Positions 54,174 to 64,000 of a stretch of DNA of 64,000 bases are shown piece after piece. Made by a program: the position numbers and the translations under genes. Under the pieces are notes generated by a model. The model was not told where the DNA came from. It saw nothing but the letters and a program-made list of their open reading frames with translations, and ran no database searches. Every line of letters starts with the position of its first letter. Within the stretch, counting starts at the first letter, position 1. Origin of the DNA: Bufo bufo (lineage: Eukaryota; Chordata; Amphibia; Anura; Bufonidae); assembly GCF_905171765.1 (NCBI RefSeq), contig NC_053389.1, positions 212,790,624 to 212,854,623 of the forward strand. The letters run 5' to 3'.

Positions 54174-54345
54174 TATGCCGTTCAGCAGTGCAGTTATCTG
54201 TTCTAAAGCCTTTTGTCACGTGTATTAGCGGAAAAAGAAAAATATATATTTGCCGCTCAGCAGTGCAGTTATCTGTTGTAAAGCCTTTTGTGGCGTGTAT
54301 TAGCAGAAAGCGAAAACATATATTTGCCACTCAGGCGTGTATATA
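54174..54345 (+). repeat. ~80 bp satellite array, copy 2b
   Basis: Two further units continuing the array after the Tc1 insertion. Confidence 0.9.
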
Positions 54346-54619
54346 AGAGGAGTTATTTATCGGAAAATGATGAACAATAGGCATTACGCTAATGCAAATG
54401 TTTTCAGCTTAGCATCAGAAAAAGCTACAAACAATTAACATTTTGGAGATATATAAAAAGGACATTCTAAATGTGCATATGCCAAGTTTAGAAATAATTC
54501 AAATATATAACCTGACAAATGAATCATCTTTAGAAAAGCTCTTACTTACTTATGAAGGTGTTGCTATAGTATTGAATTTGTAGTTTAGTCAATTGAAATG
54601 CCTTGACTGCACAAGGCAT
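54346..54619. repeat. ~275 bp segment, copy 2 inside the satellite
   Basis: Close copy of 51548-51826 (for example aatttac/aattaac, acttgg/aattga differences), joined at both ends to partial satellite units with no recognisable transposon ends. Confidence 0.92.
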
Positions 54620-54832
54620 TAGTGGAAAAAGAAAATATATATTTGCCGTTCAGCAGTGTAGTTATATGTTCTAAATCCTTTTGTAGCATGTATTAGAGGA
54701 AAAAGTTAAAATATAATTGCCGCTCTGCGATGCAGTTATCTGTTCTAAAGCCTTTTGTGGCTTGTATTAGTGGAAAAAGATAAAATATATTTACCGCTCA
54801 GCGGTGCAGTTATCTGTTGTAAATAGAGTTGA
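54620..54832 (+). repeat. ~80 bp satellite array, copy 2c
   Basis: Nearly three more units; the last is cut by the hAT-D end at about 54833. Confidence 0.9.
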
Positions 54833-55560
54833 GTGGACACCTGGATGTTCGGGTTTGACGGGTTCAGCCGAACTTCACAAAAAAGTTCGAGTTCGGGACC
54901 CGAACTTGACCCGAACTTGACTCCGAACCCGAACCCCATTGAAGTCAATGGGGACCCGAACTTTTGAGCATTAAAATGGCTGTAAAAATGTCATGGAAAG
55001 AGCTAGAGGGCTGCAAATGCCAGAAAAATGTGGTTAAAAGCATGGCAAGTGATCTGCAAACAAAAGTGGATAGGGAAAGGACTTTAAATAACATAAAATA
55101 CGTAGAAATTAAAAATAATAATCTTGATCTAGGAGGACGAGATCCATATAGAGTAGGAGGTTGAGGAGGCGGTGTAGGTGGAAGCGGCGGTGGAGGAGGA
55201 GGTAGCCTACACTGCTTTTTGGTTTTACATTTATTGTTTTTATTAGGGTACACCCCAAAACATTCGGAAATATAACCTGTGATAACCCCCTCCAGTCATG
55301 CTAAACACACGTTCAGACAATACACTGGATGCAGGGCAGGCCAGCACCTCCAAGGTGTAAAGGGCAAGCTCAAGCCATGTGCCCAATTTGGAGACCCAGA
55401 AGTTGCAGGGGGCAGAACCATCAGTCAGTTCGGGTAGGCTTGTGCAAACATACTGCCCCACCATGTCGCACGTCCCTGTGATGTTCACGATCCAATTGGA
55501 TATTTGCTCTATCAACTTTCGATGTTCTTTTCTGCGCCTACCATGTTGATCACGGTTACC
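54833..55560 (-). mobile_element. hAT-D, 3' end
   Basis: The terminal sequence tagagttgagtggacacctggatgttcggg is followed by ttcgggacccgaacttgacccgaac repeats, typical of this hAT group, then by the dimerisation-domain coding region on the minus strand. Confidence 0.8.
55243..55515 (-). pseudogene. hAT-D transposase, C-terminal dimerisation domain
   Basis: CNFWVSKLGTWLELALYTLEV, then CPASSVLSERVFSMTGG; after this a frameshift (YHRLYFRMFW) breaks the expected RxRLSxxN motif. Closest in the window to hAT-B (24597-24866). Confidence 0.87.
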
Positions 55561-56113
55561 GGCGAATCAGGGTTCCACCCCGGAGAGGGAGCATGAGAAA
55601 GAGAGACCACATCAAAGGGAGATCAATGCATGAAATTTAATTGTGATCGAGCGGAAATTTGGGAGAAGCTATTAAAATGAAAGAATTGAAGGAAAGGAGG
55701 GGGCGCGCGGCAATTATCCACTCCCGACTCGGGGAGGCAGTGACAATAAATAACAATACAGGAATCTTAAGATGCCCTGTTATTGGAATGATTAATAAAA
55801 AAATTATAGGGAATATCACTGGGGTATTTTGGATTTGGAAACATTAGCCAGGAGAGGCCCTGCTGCCGCTTTGTTGACTCTAGATAACTTCTGCCTGATC
55901 GCATGTCACTGTGACGTCCACCATCCATTTGGATATCTTCTCCATCAACTTTCGATGTTCTTTTCTGAGCCTACCATGTTGATCACGGTTATCGGTGAAT
56001 CAGGGTTCCACGCCGGAGAGGGAGCGTGAGAAAGAGAGACCACATCTAAGGGAGGTTAATTGTTTCAAATTAAATATGATAGAGTGGAAATGTGGGACAA
56101 ATTATTGAAGCGC
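55490..56113. repeat. ~410 bp tandem repeat, units 1-2
   Basis: caactttcgatgttcttttctg followed by gcctaccatgttgatcacgg, then aatcagggttccacgccggagag words at about 55515 and 55940. They recur at about 62655 and 63070, so the L1 at 56114-62330 interrupts one array. Confidence 0.88.
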
Positions 56114-56216
56114 GGGGGGGCGGAGCTTGACCGCGGACTGGATGGCAGCTTGAGAAAGAGCTCTCCTGCCACGTACTCTCACAAGCATTGAAATTCCCCT
56201 TTGAATCGCATGAAAT

Positions 56217-57450
56217 ATGGGCAAAATAGGGCGATATCAAAAAAGAGAAGGTGAAGGTTCCGCTAGGACAAATATAAATCAAGCGGCGGTCACAAAACTC
56301 TTTGCCAAACGGCATACGCATTCTCCCGCCTCACAGACTAAGATGGCGCTGGGGCATACCCAGCATCGGGAGTCTGAAGATGAACGCCACTCCAGCAGTG
56401 ATGATGAACAGACCCCAGATGAAACGCTCACCTCGGCAGTGCTGAAGAAGGCTTTAACCCAGGCACTGAAACCGGTAAGAGCTGACCTGGCTTACATAAA
56501 AACAGACTTACACGCTCTTGGGTTCCGGACAGAGGCCCTAGAGACGACATGCTTAGAACTTACCTCTCATGCCTCCGCACTTGCAGCTAGAACAGAACAG
56601 CTTGAGGCGCATGTGAATACGGCATATACATTGATAGAGGATCAGGAAATTAGAAGCCGACGTAAAAATATTCGCTTCAAGGGGATCCCTGAATCCTGGG
56701 CAGGGGAGGCGCCCCCTAAAGTGGCGCAGGAGATCTTCACCGATTTATTGGGGCCAGAACGAGCCACGACAGTCGTGATTGAGCGTATACAAAGAGCGTT
56801 GCGCTCGAAACCCAAGCCAAGTGAGCCACCCTGAGATGTAATCTATGAACTGCTCTCATTTGTGGATACAGCCGCAATCCTCCACTCAGCCAGGGAAAAA
56901 ATCCCTGTTTGCTATGAAGGGGCAGAAATATCCCTATATCAGGACATTGCACCCTCAACTCTCCAGAAAAGATGCCTGCTGCGACCACTGCTGGACAAGC
57001 TGAGAGCAAAAGGTCTTCAGTACGCATGGCTCTTTCCTTTTGGAATATCTGTGATGAAAAATGACAAGCGAATTATCATAAAAATCTATCCTGGACATAG
57101 AACCGGTAGAAATACCGTCCTGGTCCCCAGCTGCGGATTTGGTACGCTTACCACCCCTACCACAATCAGAGGACTGGCACACTATTACCCGTCCGAAGCC
57201 CCAGAGAACCAAGAGGCCCTCAGCTCATACCAGCTCGCCACACCGCTGACTTCAGGACCATACCCTTCATAACTTTGCTCGACCCACGTTCTGTTCAGGT
57301 TACCTATAACCAGAATCCTATAGGTGACCTTATGGTTCATCTGCCTCAAGAAGATCTGGCCAGAATGTCTGCAAATCGTCCTTCTCAGACAAATGTGAAG
57401 TTAACCCTTAAATACCTCAGGGAACTGTTTTCTTGACCAATTTCCCTGTC
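56217..57450 (+). pseudogene. L1/Tx1 ORF1
   Basis: The frame starts MGKIGRYQKREGEG and has a coiled-coil region (about residues 75-140), then DQEIRSRRKNIRFKGIPE, the L1-type RNA-recognition start, and RIQRALRSKPKPSEPP. A TGA stops it at 56832-56834, in the position of a CGA. The same frame resumes at 56835 with IYELLSFVDTA and runs to 57272, and shifted sequence to about 57435 (ARMSANRP...LKYLRELFS) seems to complete the C-terminal domain. ORF1p packages element RNA. Confidence 0.85.
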
Positions 57451-57850
57451 CATCTTCTTTTTATCCCTGTCCTTTTTTTACATTTTTTTCAGGACTTCAA
57501 CATATCCAGTGGTCCTTATTGGAGCATGCCACGCATGGTACCACAAACTTAGGATTCTAGGTCGAATTGCATAGGATGTAAATGCAATGATTTAGCAGTG
57601 ATTGAGACTATGTCTACTGAAATACTTAGGTGAATGCTATGCTTCAGATGATGGTGGTGCTCTTTCATTTCCTCCAATCCACACTCTATCGCTTTTGAGA
57701 TAGAGATACTATCATAATGAAGTGGCCTACTGGTTATTGTTGTGGATGTTTCTTAGGCCAAGGTATGCTTACCGCTTTCTGAGAGAAAAGAGAGGAGCAT
57801 CATGAAGAGGACGACGACTCTTCTTCCTGCTTCAAAAAAAATAAAATAAA
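57451..57850 (+). other. L1 inter-ORF region with deletion of ORF2 start
   Basis: Non-coding. The expected AP endonuclease (about 240 codons) is not found between ORF1 and the ORF2 linker at 57850, so the ORF2 N-terminus is deleted. Confidence 0.6.
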
Positions 57851-58083
57851 AAATATTGCTGTGGAAGCCTGTATCTACAATGTGGAGATGGCGTCTCAAT
57901 GAACAGATTTAAGAAAACACTAAAGCGCTATCGGACATACAAACACAAATCTCTGCTTTCTTCGAGCTGAATAAAAACTCTGGCCCCTCAAGCCCAATGA
58001 TCTGGGAAACACACAAAGCCTTTGTCAGAGGGCTTTTCATCTCATGGGGCTCCAAACTAAAAAAGGATAGGCAAAGAGATATA

Positions 58084-59135
58084 CACTCACCTAAAGAATT
58101 ATTAGGAACACCTGTTCTATTTCTCATTAATTCAATTATCTAGTCAACCAATCACATGGCAGTTGCTTCAATGCATTTAGGGGGGTGGTCCTGGTCAAGA
58201 CAATCTCCTGAACTCCAAACTGAATGTCAGAATGGGAAAGAAAGGGGATTTAAGCAATTTTGAGAGTGGCATGGTTTTTGGTGCCACACGGGCCGGTCTG
58301 AGTATTTCACAATCTGCTCAGTTACTGGGATTTTCACCAACAATCATTTCTAGGGTTTACAAAGAATGGTGTGAAAAGGGAAAAACATCCAGTATGCGGC
58401 AGTCCTGTGGGCAAAAATGCCTTGTGGATGCTAGAAGTCAGAGGAGAATGGGCCGACTGATTCAAGCTGATAGAAGAGCAAAGTTGACTGAAATAACCAC
58501 TCGTTACAACCGAGGTATGCAGCAAAGCATTTGTGAAGCCACAACACGCACAACCTTGAGGCGGATGGGCTACAACAGCAGAAGACCCCACCGGGTACCA
58601 CTCATCTCCGCTAAAATTAGGAAAAAAAGAGGCTACAATTTGCACGAGCTCACCAAAATTGGACTGTTGAAGACTGGAAAAATGTTGCCTGGTCTGATGA
58701 GTCTCGATTTCTGTTGAGACATTCAAATGGTAGAGTCCGAATTTGGCGTAAACAGAATGAGAACATGTATCCATCCTCTGATGGCTACTTCCAGCAGGAT
58801 AATGCACTATGTCATAAAGCTCGAATGATTTCAAATTGGTTTCTTGAACATGACAATGAGTTCACTGTACTAAAATGAGCCCCACAGTCACCAGATCTCA
58901 ACCCAATAGAGCATCTTTGGGATGTGGTGGAACGGGAGCTTCGTGCCCTGGATGTCCATCCCTCAAATCTCCATCAACTGCAAGATGCTATCCTATCAAT
59001 ATGAGCCAACATTTCTAAAGAATGCTATCAGCACCTTGTTGAATCAATGCCACGTAGAATTAAGGCAGTTCTGAAGGCAAAAGGGGGTCCAACACCGTAT
59101 TAGTATGGTGTTCCTAATAATTCTTTAGGTGAGTG
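58084..59135 (+). mobile_element. Tc1/mariner DD36E-type element, copy 3 (inside the L1)
   Basis: Same ends as copies 1 and 2, flanked by ta (58082-58083, 59136-59137). It lies in the ORF2 linker of the L1, so it is younger than the L1. Confidence 0.95.
58232..59103 (+). pseudogene. DD36E-type transposase, copy 3
   Basis: Helix-turn-helix region intact (58232 onward). A frameshift near 58620 (one extra base in an A-run) breaks it. Further on, WSDESRF, FQQDNALCHK and DLNPIEHLWD keep all three catalytic acids, but in-frame stops occur before PQSPDL (tga at 58877) and near 59003. It shares the internal deletion with copies 1 and 2. Confidence 0.92.
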
Positions 59136-62100
59136 TAGACAGGTTATTAGAACAGATAACACTTTTAGAAAAAGAACATAAAAGCTCTAGACTAATTGAA
59201 ACACAGACGAAATTGTGAACCTTAAGGGAAAAACTCTTCACTCACTTACAAAATAAATCAGCTAAAGCTTACTTTCATTTCAGACATAAGCTTTCCTCCC
59301 TTGTTCCCGTGGGCGTAAAGCCTATGTCTTCTCTACTTAAGAAAGAAAGAGCTAAGCAACACATTTATTAGATTAGAGACCACACAGGTCTGACTACCTC
59401 CTCTCTACCAGAAATGGCGGCGGCTTTCCATAGGTATTACTCAGCTCTATATAACATTGATAAAGAAGGTATTGCGCAGGGAAAAAAATCATAAGCAAGC
59501 CCTGATTGATGACTTCTTGAAGGACATATCCCTGCCAAACCTAGATCAGGCCATGATAAACTCCCTTCTTACTCCTATCACGCATAAGGAAGTGAGCATG
59601 CTCCTTGCCTCCTTCCCCCCGGGGAAGAGCCTAGGTCCAGATGGGCTCCCCTTGCTCTTCTATAAAAAATTCCAAGAAGTGCTCATGCCTCATCTCATCA
59701 AACTTTGCTCCTCGTTGTTTAGAGGGGACCCACTCCCTAGGAAAACGCAGGAAGCACACATCACCCTTATAGCTAAAGAAGGGAAAAATCCGGAAGAATG
59801 TGAGAGTTAGAGACCCATATCACTTCTAAATTTAGACCTTAAAATATGGGCTAAGCTTCTGTCCCTACGAATAAAGAAGCTTCTACCACACCTGATAGGT
59901 GAAGAGCAATCAGGGTTTGTACCGGGGAGGGAGGGAAGGACCAACACGACCAAATTGCTTACAGCAATCCACCAAGCCTATACCGAAGCTAGACCATTGG
60001 TCCTTCTCGGAGTAGATGCCGAGAAGGCCTTTGATAGAGTCAATTGGCTTTTCATGCACTCCATATTACTGAAGTTTGGATTTCTAATCGCTTTCATAAA
60101 AGCGATCTTTTCACTCTACTCTCAACTGTCGGCTTCCCTTCTAGTGAATGACTATTTGTCACCCCCTTTCGAGATAACAAATGGAACCAGGCAGGGGTGT
60201 CCGCTCTCCCCCACTCTGTTCGTACTTGTAATGGAAGCCTTGCTACAGCAAGTAAGACAGCATCCACATATAAAGGGTTTCCCCACACCAGATGGTGAGT
60301 TGAAAATGCTAGCTTTTGCAGATGACCTTCTGTTCTTACTACCTGACCCAGAGGTTGGACTCCCTTGTCTAGTTAAACTATTTGAAAGATTTGGGGAAGT
60401 CTCAAACTTTAAAGTAAACATCACAAAATCAGAAATCTTGAACATATCCCTCACTAAACAAAGCTATTTGAGGATTAAAGAAACCTCTCCTTTTGCGTGG
60501 GCTCCCTCATCCCTCAAATATCTAGGCGTTCATATTCCTACCTCCATACACAAGGTATATGACATAAATTTTCGCCCACTCCTTACTGAGATCCAAAAAA
60601 TCCATACAGATTATGATATCCCTCTGATATCATGGATTGGTAAGAAAAATGTTATACAAACATATGTCCTCCCCAAAGTTCTATACAAATTACAGATGCT
60701 GCCAATAGCCTTGCTGCAAACCTTCTTTATCAAGATACGCTCCCTTTTTTCGTATTACCTATGGAAACAGAAACACCCCCACCTGGTGCATAAATTCCTG
60801 ACTAGACCAACTAGGAAGGGAGGTATTGGCCTACCAGATGTCCAAACAATATATAGGGCGATTCAATTGAGAAGGTGGACCAACTTAACTGCTTTTTCTG
60901 ACTCGCATGCCACCTTTCGTTGGGCCGCAAAGGCTTAATAAGGAGACTTGGTGAGTGACATGTGGCTGCCCCCCAAAGCATAACACATATAACCCTTCTG
61001 ACACTAACTTGATCTTCGAAGGGGCTTCTAATACCTGAGCTCTACTTTCATCTTCCCTATCCCCTACTTTATCCCCATTACTACCTTACAGCCTAATACC
61101 TGTGGTCGTAGGCAGAGAGTCTCTGACCTTTAGGCCTATGTGGGATCAACTTGCACACATTTCAGTCTTGAATATGTTCCCGAGCGGAGGGATTCCTAGC
61201 CTGGTTGACCTAAAGTTACTGCTCCCAAATTTCTCACTCACATTTCTACACCCTTCACACATTACTAGATGTTGTACAGATTTCCTCCAAGCACATTACC
61301 CTTTCAGAGACTTAACTGAATTTGAATTGGATCTGTCATCTCCAGTCTTTAAGTTCAAAAAACGCTCTAAAGTCCTGAACATTATTAGAAGTGAAAAACA
61401 CGCTTCTTGGGAGAAAGAATTAGGTCTCTCTCTTAATGAGATAGAGATAACCCAGATTCTTCAAAACTCCCATGGATATTCAAGATGTGTTCGCTTGCAA
61501 GAGTCTCACTACAAAATTCTCGCTAGATGGTACAAAACCCCTGAGTTTCTTCATGCGCATGGACTTTCTACCACTAATCTCTGCTAGAGATGTAACTCAC
61601 ATGTAGGCACACATGCTCATATCTGGTGGGATTGTCAGAATATATGCCCCTTTTGGTCTGAGGTAGAATGCACAATAAGGGAAATTACGGGTTCAAAATT
61701 AACACTAACTCCGGCCTTGGTATTGCTGGGATGTCCTACATCGGAATTTCGTCAATCCTCCTCATCCTTGATCACTCACTTTCTAGCAGCAGCTAAGTCG
61801 TTAGTTCCTCTGAAGTGGCTTAACATTGCACCGCCCACTATAAATGAGTGGTTTGAAAAATTGCATCAAATATGCAGATTTGAAGAGATGTCTAGTAGAT
61901 CAAATCGCGCTCACCACAAGTTTCTCACAATATGGGATACTTGGTTGAAATCACCATATTGCACATCAATACGCACCAACTTTACTGCCTGAATAGCGTC
62001 TGATTTGGTCAGGTTCTTGAGGTACTCGTCTGTCTTTCCGTTTCCAACCCTTTCCCCTTCGTCCCCCTCCCCCTTCTTCCCCCCTCTACTCCTCTCACAC

Positions 62101-62330
62101 CCAAACCATTTGTTCACGGTTATACAACAAGAATTTTATCTAGTATGTTGTTAAACTGTACTTTTGCACTGGTATGCAGTAATACTGGTCTTACTTCGAC
62201 TACTGCTTTGTAATATGCCACCCAATGTTGAACCTTTATCTCATGTTGGGATTGCTATGTAATTGCTATTTTACTTCATTGGATATCTTTACTGCATATA
62301 CAAACAAATAAAAACACAGATGATAAAAAA

Positions 62331-63560
62331 AAATTATTGAAGCGCAAATGTGGGACAAATTATTGAAGCGCAAATGTGAGACAAATTATTGAAGCGCAAA
62401 TGTGGGACAAATTATTTAGACGCAAATGTGGGACAACTTGTTAAAGTTTAAACATTGAATAAAAGGGGGTGGCGTGCATCAATTAAAGAAGAATTTCTGA
62501 AATTGTATTCCCAGTAACCTATGCAGAGCAGGGGTTTCTATCCGGCAAAATTTGTAAAATTTCACCTGACAATGTAACAGACGATTTTTTTGAAATTGCT
62601 GTTCCTGTCACCTATGCATAGGTGCCCCCGTAACGTCCACCATCCATTTGGATATCTTCTCTATCAACTTTCGATGTTCTTTTCTGAGCCTACCATGTTG
62701 ATCACGGTTATCGGCGAATCATGGTTCCACGCCGGAGAGGGAGCGTGAGAAAGAGAGACCACATCCATGGAGGTTAATTGTTTCAAATGAATTATGATAG
62801 AGTGCAAATGTGGGACAAATTATTGAAGCGCAAATGTGGGACAACTTGTTAAAGTTTAAGCATTGAATTAAAGGAATTGGCGCGCATCAATTAAAGAAGA
62901 ATTTCTGAAATTTTATTCCCTGTCACCTATGCACAGCAGGGGTTTCTATCCGGCAAAATTTGTAAAATGTTAACTGACAATGTAACAGCCATTTTTGGAA
63001 ATTTATGTTCCTGTCAACTATGCAAAGGTGCCCCCGTGACGTCCACCATCCATTTGGATATCTTCTCTATCAACTTTCGATGTTCTTTTCTGAGCCTACC
63101 ATGTTGATCATGGTTATCGGCGAATCAGGGTTCCATGCCAGAGAGGGAGCATGAGAAAGGGAAATCTCATCCAAGGGAGGTCAATGGCTGCAATAGGATG
63201 AAGCGGAAATGTGGGACAAATTATTAAAGCAGAAGGATCGAATGAAAGCGCCAATTAAAGATGAATTTTAGAAATTTAAGTCCCTGTCACCTATGCAGAG
63301 TAGGGTTTTTTCATTGCCAGAAACGGGTTAATGTCATCCACCAATGGAACAGATTATTTAAAAAAAATTCTGTCCCTGTCACCTATTCAGAGCAGGGGTT
63401 AATTCACGTCCAAAATTGTAAAATGTCAACCCAAGAATGTAACAGAAAAATTTATTGACCTGTCTACTAGGTAGAGCAGGGGTCTATGACAGACAAAAAT
63501 AGTTTATTGTCACCCGAAAATGTAAAAGAAAAATTAGTGAAATTTATTAAGCTGTCAACT
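62331..63560. repeat. ~400 bp tandem repeat, units 3-4, with 26 bp and ~85 bp subrepeats
   Basis: 62331-62450 has four copies of a 26 bp unit (aaatgtgggacaaattattg aagcgc). Then ttcctgtcacctatgcagagcaggggttt words (about 62510, 62915, 63280, 63375, 63460) alternate with the gttgatcacggttatcggcgaatca block (about 62700, 63105). A nested, higher-order array belonging to the flank of hAT-D. Confidence 0.88.
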
Positions 63561-63569
63561 AGGTAGAGG

Positions 63570-64000
63570 AGGGAAAAAAAATTCACAGAACTACCACCAT
63601 TCTAAAAAATAACCTTTATTAATTATTATATAAAAGTAGTAACACCCTTTCTATATAGATACAATATATCAAATAACAAATGAAAAAAGGATAGGTCTGG
63701 TAGTAGGATCTTATTAGGATTATTTGATAGGGGTAGACATGGAATTGATAGGGGCCTAATGGGATAGTGGTCCCTATATCTAGCCCTAATGTAGGATGCC
63801 CTACCTAAATACGGAATAGCCGCCCCGATAGGGGCGATCCCGTTTCTCGTTCCTCCTAAAAACCCTGGAGAGCCCTACAGGGGAGGAGGAGCTACCCTAA
63901 TCAACGACCTATACTAAAGTACAGAAATAATAAGTAAATAATTACAATATAAGTACCCAACAATAGTGACGGTGAATATCCAAGTGAAAAATAGCTAAAG
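63570..64000 (-). mobile_element. PLE 3' end on the minus strand, continuing past the window
   Basis: On the minus strand it shows the same end as 41533-42475: GC hairpin at 63821-63836, preceded by gggtagggc/cctacaggg words, and an AATAAAGG signal with the terminal ttttagaatggtgg at about 63590-63620. By comparison the hammerhead should lie about 190-240 bp further, just outside the window. Confidence 0.8.
63821..63836 (-). other. GC hairpin of the minus-strand PLE
   Basis: CGCCCC gata GGGGCG, stem identical to 4136-4151 and 42223-42238. Confidence 0.8.

Larger units (their letters stand above)
57850..62010 (+). pseudogene. L1/Tx1 ORF2, linker, reverse transcriptase and C-terminal region
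   Basis: 57850-58080 and, after the Tc1 insertion, 59136-59450 encode the linker. 59457-60938 is one frame with a single TAG at 59808-59810: FPPGKSLGPDGLPLLFYKK, RPISLLNLDLKIWAK, LGVDAEKAFDRVNW (first catalytic Asp region), GTRQGCPLSPTLFVL and LAFADDLLFL (catalytic FADD). It ends at 60938. 61102-61587 and 61717-61992 carry the C-terminal region, with a CNSHVGTHAHIWWDC-like zinc motif near 61590-61635. Several stops make it non-functional. Confidence 0.87.
56114..62330 (+). mobile_element. L1/Tx1-clade LINE, near full length, interrupted by a Tc1
   Basis: ORF1 (from 56217), a spacer, a partial ORF2 with RT, an aataaa signal at about 62307 and a terminal A-run. aaattattgaagcgc flanks it (56099-56113, 62331-62345), but the target is itself a 26 bp tandem repeat (62346 onward), so this match may be repeat rather than target duplication. 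The endonuclease part of ORF2 is missing. Confidence 0.9.

Noticed and set aside
55084..55253. Proline-rich minus-strand frame (PPPPPPLPPTPPP)
   Set aside because: It reads a GGA/GGC-rich low-complexity stretch in the hAT-D tail.

Overview
The window reads as a stretch of vertebrate genome, most likely an anuran amphibian. It is packed with nested transposable elements and holds no host protein-coding gene that I can support. The frog assignment rests on the mix of families: Penelope-like elements (PLEs) carrying hammerhead ribozymes, BED-type hAT transposons with tandem-repeat tails, a CR1 LINE with an esterase-type ORF1, Tx1-clade L1, chromodomain Ty3/Gypsy, several Tc1/mariner lineages and many fold-back MITEs. 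Almost all coding sequence is transposon-derived and broken. The one long uninterrupted frame (13540-17886, minus) belongs to a young Gypsy element that has lost the catalytic part of its reverse transcriptase.

Layout. 1-1249 is a near-perfect 1.25 kb palindrome whose centre sits on a hammerhead core. 1382-4460 is a PLE (RT plus GIY-YIG endonuclease) whose 3' region carries two tandem hammerheads. 5.3-7.3 kb holds MITEs and hAT-end-like sequence. 8.1-22.05 kb is one old hAT transposon (minus strand) split by a hammerhead-bearing PLE-type insertion (8996-10955) and by a CR1 LINE (about 11437-20992), which is itself split by the Gypsy (13221-18562). 22.07-24.4 kb is tandem repeat, followed by a second hAT, a deleted Tc1, an L1-Tx1 ORF1 fragment and another hammerhead element (27.6-28.8 kb). 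30.2-35.0 kb is a decayed Gypsy with a 789 bp insertion. 36.25-41.5 kb is a run of four Tc1/mariner-type elements, one interrupted by a 662 bp unit with 136 bp terminal direct repeats. 41.5-42.5 kb is a PLE end with the best-formed hammerhead. 42.5-46.3 kb is a hAT N-terminus plus minisatellites. 46.7-49.7 kb holds four MITEs. 49.7-52.8 kb is the least repetitive stretch. 52.8-54.8 kb is an 80 bp satellite interrupted by a Tc1 copy. 54.8-63.5 kb is a hAT end with 400 bp repeats, interrupted by an L1-Tx1 that contains a third copy of the same Tc1. 63.57-64.0 kb is the 3' end of a PLE on the minus strand.

The most interesting system is the set of hammerhead ribozymes. Five have independent sequences, one of which is present twice in tandem, and a mirrored pair sits at the palindrome centre. 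Their stems differ in sequence but keep base pairing, they use different cleavage triplets (GTA, GTT, GTC), and they sit at defined places relative to TATA boxes and a conserved downstream GC hairpin. No tools were run; all similarity statements come from reading the sequence.
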